Assembly (NCBI GenBank): GCA_001586965.3
Contig: LUCW03001907.1
Coordinates: 95,001-115,000, forward strand
DNA length: 20,000 nt
From: Sphaeroforma sirkka
Lineage: Eukaryota > Opisthokonta > Ichthyosporea > Ichthyophonida
Reading direction: 5' to 3'
Below are positions 10,601 to 20,000 of the stretch, in pieces. Each line of letters begins with the position of its first letter. Position 1 is the stretch's first letter. The translations under genes were made by a program, and so were the position numbers. The notes below the pieces were generated by a model. The model was not told the origin of the DNA and made no database searches. It worked only from the letters and a program-made list of their open reading frames with translations.

Positions 10601-13022
10601 CAAGTATGATCGTATTCTAATCTGAAGCGTGCGCTGTATAGTCACACATGGCTAACGCAAAATTCTGGATGACACCCCACCAATCCTCAGAGGGGGTTGT
10701 GCTGAAGAAGCCTGTAACTCGAAAACCTGTGGAGCGCCGATTCAAGAAAGCTGCTTATGTTGAGGGACAGTACAACAAGTTTGCTAAGGTACACAAACAC
10801 CCAGATTACACTTTATTTTCAGACTGCAATGCAGTAATTGCAATTGGGCCTGTTTTGTTACGTCGTGGTCAAATATACTGGTGCCTCATAAAAGCGGTTA
10901 GTTGCGTGCTGCATTGCGAGGTTACCTCCTCATCATAGCGAATCGATGGGACGTGTACATGCTTTCAGTGCTCACAGAGAAGTCACACCAATCGTTGTGC
11001 TTTTATGTAGCGTATCATATGTGTGCCATCAAATTGACACATAGGAGTATGCAAGCACGGGCCAGATTAGTCATATGCAAGCGAGTCTTTGAGAAACATC
11101 TTCAATAGCAGTGTATATGTATACAAAGGTTTAGTAGCAGTGTGTACATAAGTTTAAAATTAGTGTACAGTTTAGTAGCAGTGTGTACGTAAGTTTAATA
11201 TTAGTGTACACAAATTTAGTAGCAGTGTGTACATAAGCTTAATATTCGTGTACACAAATTTAGTAGCAGTGTGTACTTATAAGTTTAATATTAGTGTATG
11301 CACAGGTTTGCCGAATTTATTGAGATCTAAATCAAATTTTGGTCATATACATCAGGTCGCTCATTACTCGTTCTATGGTCTTATGTCAAAGTATGATGCC
11401 GAGAAATCTGCTCGATGGCTTGGTGAGGTATGTTAGTGCCAGTTTGATAAACTGAATAGCATCATATTTTTGCACAAGATGTGCTGGAAGTTACGTGTGC
11501 GCATTATCACAAGAGAAACTGCGCTATCTAAGCCGGGTAGCGGGTAGTCTGCAACGTCTAGCCTTACCTGGTGGGCTTTGAAGAATAGGCAAGTTGATGC
11601 GACTATTTACCGAATTTCTACATCTCCTTCACAACACACTTTATACGTTTGGCTTTATTTGCGACTAGTTTGAGAAGATTCCGGCAGACGATCTTTCACC
11701 TTTTGTGCTTCGTACAATTCTTATTGGAAAAATCAGAAAATAACTGTCGTTAGTTATAACAAGTATTATTAATTTTTTGTTGACCTACTTGGTGTCTAAA
11801 ATTGGTGGTAATTATATAGTAGAATTTTCAGTGATTCTCAGGCGAAATACCGATTTAAGGACAATTGAAAGGTCAAAAGGGGCCCTATGTTACTTATTTA
11901 TACAACATTTTGGTGTTTGTATTTGGTCTTTATGAGCTACATATTTGTTTTGCATTGGGATCATTATGCCTTTTAACCCAATTCTAGTAATTGTTTGAAT
12001 GAACGTTCATGAGACTTGTACTGCCAGACAACGGTGTACAACAATCATGGCCGGTCGATAGTTTCCTTCATAGCTGAACGAGATCTCACTCCAAGTTCTC
12101 ATACTCGCCCACAGGCCGAGGGCATGCTGCTATCCTCCCTGCTCAACACATTAGGCACCATGATGCGATGTGCTTCCAACTCGCCCCCGGCTGTTGCCAT
12201 GGCAACGGCTCTCATAGATTTCGTATTCGCGGTGCGATTCCACTCTGAAACAGCCGTGCGACGGTCGAGCTTGTATGCGTTGCTGACTATACTAACATCT
12301 CTACCACATGAAGTGGTGCTTGTCGGTAAGTTATCGACATGTTGTTTTGTTCTGTATTTATTCAGTATTTGGTACATATTCGCCTGCATCATCACTCGTG
12401 ATGACATTGGTTGACAACGCTATTTACCTCATGGGCAAGCTCCGATCGCCCTGGTCAATAGCGCGGACCGAAACAGCGTCAAAATACTATCGTGGAGCAC
12501 GTGTCATATTGATGCATATCGTGCAAAGCCCAGACTATCACTATCATGCACACTTGAAATACCATGCAATGCCCAGACTATCACAATCATGCACACTTGA
12601 AATACCATGCAAAGCCCAGACTATCACTATCATGCACACTTGAAATACCATGCAATGCCCAGACTATCACTATCATGCAAACTTGAAATACCATGCAATG
12701 CCCAGACTATCACAATCATGCACACTTGAAGTGCAAATCAAAACCATGGCACGTGATTCATGACGATTACATACCTGAAAATATGAATAAGCCACGCAAC
12801 ACCAAACCCATGTTTACATAGATCAATGTACAATTTACCTGAATTGACTAAACGTATTATATGTCCAATTTGTTAACTACAGATCTGGCACCCTATCTGA
12901 CGGAAATTTTGGAGTGGCTGCATTCTGTGGCCGAGGCTGAGGCTGATGTTCCAACTCGTGACGCAGCAGTAGCCTGTGCGTCTGCATTGCACAACATCGA
13001 AAAGAAGGCCAGAGCACAGTGA
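1291..13022 (+). CDS. TELO2: TELO2 / TEL2: PIKK-maturation co-chaperone (TTT complex), complete gene with 11 exons
   Basis: Exons are 1291-1644, 2606-3820, 4580-4747, 5534-6154, 7583-7688, 8200-8431, 9212-9351, 10691-10788, 11356-11427, 12115-12325 and 12883-13022. Together they make 3357 nt, 1118 residues plus TGA. All introns are GT–AG; phases are 0,0,0,0,1,2,1,0,0,1. From the family: TELO2 with TTI1 and TTI2 passes newly made PIKKs (mTOR, ATM, ATR, SMG1, TRRAP) to HSP90/R2TP. Seen and aligned with remembered human TELO2: W128 to F145 (start of the solenoid), MRHTPYTQ (511–518), RSLGM (567–571), an acidic tract (about 717–742), KAPPYLR (765–771), YLAEQFY and NYNLIQRFDVL (848–867; Telomere_reg-2 domain, Pfam PF10193), and FVFAVRFH (1038–1045). 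It is longer than human TELO2 (837 residues), mainly through low-complexity inserts in exons 2 and 4. ATG 1291 is the first in-frame ATG, has A at −3, and fits the family's N-terminus. Confidence 0.95.
1645..2605 (+). other. TELO2 intron 1, nothing recognised
   Basis: This 961-nt intron runs GTAAGT...CACAG. No repeat array, element or conserved open frame was seen in it. The open frames in both strands near 2230–2550 are short and have no family likeness. Confidence 0.7.
2606..3820 (+). CDS. TELO2: TELO2 exon 2 (residues 119–523), most of the N-terminal solenoid
   Basis: The longest exon, phase 0 at both ends (CACAG|GCT ... ACG|GTAAGC). It starts with the conserved WLACFTQAEKKRLYDPFF block. 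Human-like segments follow on both sides of Ser/Thr/Asn/Gly-rich inserts at about residues 190–225 and 290–345. It ends in MRHTPYTQHFYQT, the counterpart of the human IRHTPLPQ segment. Confidence 0.93.
3821..4579 (+). other. TELO2 intron 2, nothing recognised
   Basis: 759 nt, GTAAGC...TACAG. AT-rich, with a short A-run near 4306. No repeat or gene was seen. Confidence 0.7.
4580..4747 (+). CDS. TELO2: TELO2 exon 3 (residues 524–579)
   Basis: Acceptor TTTGCTACAG and donor AAG|GTGTGG, both phase 0. It encodes LVIMACMAQF and QLRSLGMAAAMHIQK, matching the human VLICLAQL and VRRLGM segments. Confidence 0.92.
4748..5533 (+). other. TELO2 intron 3, nothing recognised
   Basis: 786 nt, GTGTGG...ACTTGCAG, with a clear pyrimidine-rich tract before the acceptor. 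No repeat array or gene was seen. Confidence 0.7.
5534..6154 (+). CDS. TELO2: TELO2 exon 4 (residues 580–786) with low-complexity and acidic CK2/R2TP docking region
   Basis: Phase 0 at both ends (TTGCAG|ACA ... CAG|GTGTGT). After the LTPQHNLAFDI block comes a His/Gln/Ser/Thr-rich insert written in CACACA/CAGACA-like DNA (about 5700–5860). A charged stretch follows, then an Asp/Ser/Thr tract (residues about 717–742) ending NSDDDGLLPYDL, the counterpart of human DSDDEFVPYDM. KAPPYLR then opens the Telomere_reg-2 domain. Confidence 0.93.
6739..7228. repeat. 21-bp minisatellite in TELO2 intron 4, about 23 copies
   Basis: Tandem copies of a unit close to ATGATATTAATGGCTAGTGT(T), with many single-base variants and one disrupted copy near 7088. 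It lies within the 1428-nt intron 6155–7582. One frame reads as a heptapeptide repeat but is broken by several stops, so this is not coding. The rest of the intron shows nothing recognisable. Confidence 0.93.
7583..7688 (+). CDS. TELO2: TELO2 exon 5 (residues 787–822)
   Basis: Acceptor CGTTGCAG, donor G|GTATGT, ending in phase 1. It encodes VREVCEDMLTILLHLADDL, matching human TREVSVELAKVLLHLEEK. Confidence 0.93.
8200..8431 (+). CDS. TELO2: TELO2 exon 6 (residues 822–899), core of the Telomere_reg-2 domain
   Basis: Acceptor CACCCTTCAG, phase 1 in, phase 2 out at CAG|GTATGT. Joining to exon 5 gives LLHLADDLGLANHAKLR, a gap-free match in length to the human segment. YLAEQFYTENYNLIQRFDVL is the best-conserved block of the protein. 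Confidence 0.95.
9040..9076. repeat. TATA/TATG microsatellite in TELO2 intron 6
   Basis: Short run of (AT)n followed by (GTAT)n in the 780-nt intron 8432–9211. The rest of the intron shows nothing recognisable. Confidence 0.9.
9212..9351 (+). CDS. TELO2: TELO2 exon 7 (residues 899–946)
   Basis: Acceptor GTTATTCAG, donor GTG|GTAGGT, phase 2 in and phase 1 out. Sequence similarity is low here (linker region of the family), so the call rests on phase agreement at both junctions, an open frame and a good acceptor. Confidence 0.8.
9352..10690 (+). other. TELO2 intron 7
   Basis: 1339 nt, GTAGGT...CCTCAG. The first 400 bases are AT-rich and contain a 26-bp perfect palindrome (9672–9697) and a short inverted pair (CTTCCGGA at 9391, TCCGGAAG at 9729). 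A stretch of higher GC at about 10380–10600 is open in two + frames, but no protein family was recognised in it. Confidence 0.65.
9672..9697. repeat. 26-bp perfect palindrome
   Basis: GTAAATGGATTTT is followed directly by its reverse complement, with no spacer. It lies in AT-rich intronic DNA. No function can be read from it. Confidence 0.85.
10691..10788 (+). CDS. TELO2: TELO2 exon 8 (residues 946–978), basic linker
   Basis: Acceptor CAATCCTCAG, phase 1 in, phase 0 out at AAG|GTACAC. It encodes a Lys/Arg-rich stretch (KKPVTRKPVERRFKK) like the basic linker of other TELO2 proteins (human RSKTQRLSKG), then QYNKFAK, which pairs with human RFNSVAG across the next junction. Confidence 0.88.
11130..11305. 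repeat. 41–47-bp minisatellite in TELO2 intron 8, four copies
   Basis: Units begin TTTAGTAGCAGTGTGTA at 11130, 11171, 11215 and 11259. A partial copy precedes them at about 11105. The last copy ends in CACAG, an acceptor-like site that is out of phase with exon 8 and so is not the exon 9 start. Confidence 0.9.
11356..11427 (+). CDS. TELO2: TELO2 exon 9 (residues 979–1002)
   Basis: 72-nt exon, acceptor ACATCAG, donor GAG|GTATGT, phase 0 at both ends. Joined to exon 8 it reads NKFAKVAHYSFYGLMSKYD, the same length as human SRFNSVAGHFFFPLLQRFD. Confidence 0.9.
11428..12114 (+). other. TELO2 intron 9, nothing recognised
   Basis: 687 nt, GTATGT...CCCACAG. AT-rich in its second half. No repeat array or gene was seen. 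Confidence 0.7.
12115..12325 (+). CDS. TELO2: TELO2 exon 10 (residues 1003–1073)
   Basis: Acceptor CTCGCCCACAG phase 0, donor G|GTAAGT phase 1. It encodes NTLGTMMRCASNSP, VAMATALIDFVFAVRFH and LLTILTSLP, which match human HTLGALMCLAVNT, VAMGKALLEFVWALRFH and VSSVLLSLP. Confidence 0.95.
12523..12733. repeat. 43-bp minisatellite in TELO2 intron 10, five copies
   Basis: Copies start at 12523, 12566, 12609, 12652 and 12695, each beginning GCAA(A/T)GCCCAGACTATCA and very alike, so the array is young. It lies mid-intron (12326–12882), clear of both splice sites. Confidence 0.95.
12883..13022 (+). CDS. TELO2: TELO2 exon 11, C-terminus and stop
   Basis: Acceptor GTTAACTACAG, phase 1 in, TGA at 13020–13022. 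DLAPYLTEILEWLHSVAEAE and the final KKARAQ correspond to human [20 protein letters not shown] and the basic C-terminal end. No clear AATAAA follows closely. Confidence 0.95.
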
Positions 13023-13904
13023 CTCATGATGCTATAGCGCATATCTAGCGCAATAGTACCGAACTATATATGACACTACACCGCACGCCGCACGCAACTC
13101 ACGGTACGTCATAGACCATCTAGATTGAAAAGTTCAGTTCTTGTACGTGATTTATATCAGTGCCCATATCACACACACTGCCATACGTGGTAGATGTCTT
13201 GTCAGCGTGATGACACGGCAGTACTGATGCATTGAGAATGGTCGGGAGTGTCGCGTGGGGCGGTGTGCCCATAAAAATGATCAGCTGCGACAGAGCAGGC
13301 TTGTATTCTGATTGACAAACTCGTGCAAAGCGTTGTTTATATCTACATCACCTAGCTCTTAAAACTTAGTGTAGCGTACGCCCTGTAATGGGGCATCCAC
13401 CCAAAAAAACATATTTGATCACCTGATATATGAAGGAGCTCAGGGATTCGGTCACGTCTGACAGGCCAATTGCAATTACATACGAATATACCGCCATGAC
13501 CGTTCATTGTAACCTTTAAGTTGCGACTCCAACACACGTGGGTATTTGCAGAATGTGGGCAGGACTGCCTGATGGTGGAACCCAAAATGGAACTGAAATC
13601 CATCAAGTTTGGATCAAGTAGTTCACAATTTCAATAGCCATGTCGTGGGAATGTTTGCTGATCAACCTTTCCCAAGACAATGCTTGTTCTTTTAACTATC
13701 ACACAACTACAAGAGAGAGCTGTGACGCTATGGTCAAATTGTTTGTAATAATACAGATATTGCAAGTCGTCATGCTGAATGACACAACTATTCGATTTCT
13801 GGTAACAGAAAAAAGACCACATTAAAAGTACATCAGATGCGATCAATAGTCTATGACGCACTGATTGATAACCACGAGCATCACACTCTAATCGGTGCGA
13901 ACCG

Positions 13905-14465
13905 AACCCCCTTAGCCCATTCCGTACAACCTTTATACGTTCTAGTTCTATATGGCGTACCAAGACCATCTAAAATATGGATAGCCATTCGTTGCAGAGG
14001 TAATAGCGGTCGATATTGCGATCTGGACCATATTAGTGCATCCCTATAAACCCAGCACGTTTTTTTAATTTTGTTGTACAGTGTGTGCCCATGCCCTCCA
14101 ACAAATCGTTAGCAATCTGTTGCAGAGGTATTAGGTGAAGTAGTTACACACTGTGTGCTGATACATACAGAGAGTTGCGATCTTGACCCCACAAGCACAC
14201 ACCTATAAGTTTCGAGTTATATAGTGCGTACCCTAATCTTCTAAATATCGTTGGCCGCTCGTTGTAGATGTGTCGGCAGAAGAAGTTCAATATTGCATAC
14301 TGACAATGTTGCTTGCTGACACCGATAACTGCGATCTGGATCATAAAGCGCATACCTACACCTTTTAAAATTCAGTAATTGAACACTGCCATTCGTAGCA
14401 GAGGTAATAGCTGTAGTCACTCGGTATTACTTATTGGTCCAGATAGCTGCGATCCCTAGTTACCC
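13905..14465. repeat. Diverged tandem repeat, unit about 118–159 bp
   Basis: TGCGATC(C/T) anchors recur at 14017, 14176, 14330 and 14448. A second anchor close to GTTGCAGAGGTAATAGC recurs at about 13990, 14121 and 14395, with a weaker copy near 14261. Copies differ a lot, so this array is old. Confidence 0.6.
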
Positions 14466-14628
14466 TCCCCCACAGAAAAAAAAACACCTCAATGGGCATG
14501 AATGAAATCGCAACATGTGCTTTGTCACACCTCTGGTTGACGAGAAGTGCACATCGCATCCACCGAATCAGCATACGATACGCTCGTCGGTGCGTCCGCA
14601 TATGTGCTGTTTGGAAACAAATATCTGA

Positions 14629-14847
14629 TTGGCCCTGAAGGTACAGCCAGGTCATTCCCATCTGCATTGCCGCTCTCTATCGTGCGATCGCCGGTGGTAT
14701 GACCTATGTGTGGAGTACGTAAAACTCTTATGTCGCAGCCCGGAAATAATTCACACGCATACGGGCTACATCACTGTGCAGACACTGCTGAATTGTTCGA
14801 TGGGTCGCTCGGCTGAAACGCTTGCCGCAGCCGGAATATGCACATGG
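14629..14847 (+). CDS. Candidate exon of unknown gene (upstream one of a pair)
   Basis: The frame is open from a TGA at 14626 to a donor TGG|GTAAGA at 14848. The true exon start is not fixed; acceptor-like CAG sites occur at about 14737 and 14780. The reading includes VQTLLNCSMGRSAETLAAAG, which looks like a helical-repeat protein, but I cannot name a family. Splicing in phase 0 to 14970 keeps the frame open. It could also be a decayed gene piece or chance. Confidence 0.25.
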
Positions 14848-14969
14848 GTAAGACTTCTTAGTCAACGTAGAGTAGTAAGCAGTCACGAATACGTATTTCG
14901 AATTTGTCACCTCTGTCTCACAACAATTATGGTCTATAGACCGACTAGTGCGGCTCTCTTTAATTCCAG

Positions 14970-15119
14970 AAGAAGTCTGTGGTAGTAACGAAGTCTAGGC
15001 TCGCGCTGATTGATATATGTAGTATAAAGCTATTCATGCCAACCCCGCAAACCCCACTGGCCAATAGCATATTCACAGGTGTGAGTTGCATCCAATGCCC
15101 AGACCCAATCCTTCGCTAG
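14970..15119 (+). CDS. Candidate exon of unknown gene (downstream one, TAG at 15117)
   Basis: It follows a good acceptor (CTCTCTTTAATTCCAG) and is open for 49 codons in the phase set by the upstream candidate, over a 122-nt GTAAGA...AG intron. It also carries a strong internal donor-like site (GGT|GTGAGT near 15080). Its end falls just short of the CERT-like polyadenylation signal on the other strand. No family was recognised. Confidence 0.22.
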   Translation, partial: KKSVVVTKSRLALIDICSIKLFMPTPQTPLANSIFTGVSCIQCPDPILR

Positions 15120-15165
15120 TACACTGTCACGCTGACTACAATCCGTCACATCTACTCTAGCATAT

Positions 15166-15171
15166 TTTATT
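15166..15171 (-). terminator. Polyadenylation signal AATAAA of the CERT-like gene
   Basis: AATAAA on the minus strand, about 20 nt past the stop codon (15193–15191). This implies a very short 3' UTR. Confidence 0.7.
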
Positions 15172-15190
15172 TATATTCTACTGGTCAGAA

Positions 15191-19407
<4,217 letters not shown>

Positions 19408-19422
<15 letters not shown>

Positions 19423-19675
19423 CTGAAAAGGATCAACAGGTTAGATTAGCTCTAGTATACCTCCTGCAGTATTGCTTCTGTATCAGGGCAAACCCCAGTC
19501 AATACATAGATAGAATTTGCCGGATAAATGCTTGCTTCTGCGATCGATCGACAGGCGTGAGGGTTGGTTATAGTATGTCTTGTGCAGGAGTGTTTCTGTA
19601 TACTAAGGCGCCGAAGTGGCTATGTAGATAGCATTTGAAGGATAAATACTCGTTTCTGAATTGCGAGTATCAACG
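19408..19675. repeat. 115–118-bp tandem repeat containing a 3' splice site, two full copies plus a partial
   Basis: Units start at 19408, 19523 and 19641 (GATAAATGCTTGTTTCTG and variants). On the transcript strand each has an acceptor CAG followed by AAACAAGCATTTATC or a near copy, that is the first coding bases of the exon. The outer copies run into stops or the wrong phase, so only the innermost acceptor works. Confidence 0.88.
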
Positions 19676-19689
19676 AGATGCAATGCAAG

Positions 19690-19990
19690 TTGTATGCGTT
19701 GTATAGCTTTGATACATGTATACATATACTTCCATTGAGTTGTGGGTCATTCTCTGACTAGTGGTGACAATCTGCATCATTAGTACGTGTTGTTTTCTTT
19801 GTTACATATGCATACCTATATACTGCTATTAAGTCGTGAGGATTCTCCTGTATGGGGCTGGTGATAGTAATCTATATGACTAGTATGTGCTGTTTCACTT
19901 CGCTACATATACGTGTACACCTCCATAGGGTTGTGGTTTTCCATGTGTTGTCTGGTGATAGTCTCCTGCGTCGTCTACCAGTTCTATCAG
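19690..19990. repeat. Diverged tandem repeat of about 100 bp, three copies, at the right edge
   Basis: Units begin near TACATGTATACATATAC, TACATATGCATACCTATATA and TACATATACGTGTACACC, and share GTTGTGG and CTGGTGATAG-like blocks. They lie in the next intron of the CERT-like gene, or reach into an unseen exon past 20000. Confidence 0.65.
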
Positions 19991-20000
19991 TCGTTTCTAT

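Larger units (their letters stand above)
13023..15165. other. Gap between the convergent TELO2 and CERT-like genes
   Basis: No gene of known family was found. The gap contains a diverged tandem repeat (about 13905–14465) and two linked candidate exons (14629–14847 and 14970–15119). Minus-strand open frames at 13352–13969 have no family likeness. It should also hold the TELO2 3' end. Confidence 0.5.

Noticed and set aside
11306-11355. Acceptor CACAG at 11305 as start of TELO2 exon 9
   Set aside because: In the phase left by exon 8 it hits a TGA after five codons. The acceptor at 11355 is in phase and aligns with human TELO2 without a gap.
13352-13969. Minus-strand frames as a decayed transposase
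   Set aside because: No catalytic motif, terminal repeats or recognised family; treated as unassigned intergenic DNA.
14728-14910. Minus-strand frame with a zinc-finger-like YPCAYSGCGKRFSR
   Set aside because: The histidine spacing does not fit C2H2, no second finger follows, and the frame is short.
19900-20000. A further CERT-like exon at the right edge on the minus strand (reading LVDDAGDYHQTTHGKP)
   Set aside because: Its donor-like site is not in the phase required by the exon at 19422 and the sequence does not match CERT; part may lie outside the window.

Overview
This is nuclear DNA from a eukaryote with intron-rich genes, long introns (about 0.5–1.4 kb), abundant minisatellites and very long (TA)n/(TG)n tracts. 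No bacterial, organellar or viral gene was recognised. Two genes could be rebuilt exon by exon, and every junction is GT–AG with matching codon phase. Both proteins resemble their animal orthologues closely, and this with the intron load would fit a unicellular relative of animals (for example an ichthyosporean). That placement is inference and cannot be proved from the window.

Gene 1 (+ strand, 1291–13022) is a complete TELO2/TEL2 gene: 11 exons, 10 introns, 1118 predicted residues. TELO2 is the central subunit of the TTT co-chaperone complex that, with HSP90 and R2TP, matures PIKK kinases (mTOR, ATM, ATR and others). The acidic CK2/R2TP docking region before the Telomere_reg-2 domain is recognisable.

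Gene 2 (− strand, 19422 down to 15191, continuing beyond the right edge) is the 3' part of a ceramide transfer protein (CERT1/STARD11-like): six exons giving 297 residues, covering a full START domain. All four residues that hold ceramide in human CERT are kept. The C-terminal tail is longer than in animals. The PH domain and FFAT motif should lie beyond position 20000.

The genes are convergent, about 2.2 kb apart. The gap holds a diverged tandem repeat and two weak candidate exons of unknown nature. The left 1.29 kb holds no recognisable gene.

The most unusual feature is in the CERT-like gene. Several splice sites are themselves part of tandem repeat arrays: the 3' splice sites of three exons (units of 115–118, 111 and 61 bp) and the 5' splice sites of two exons (43 bp x6 and about 30 bp x3). 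The TELO2 gene next door has minisatellites too, but inside introns and away from its splice sites. This suggests intron lengthening by tandem duplication across exon–intron borders.
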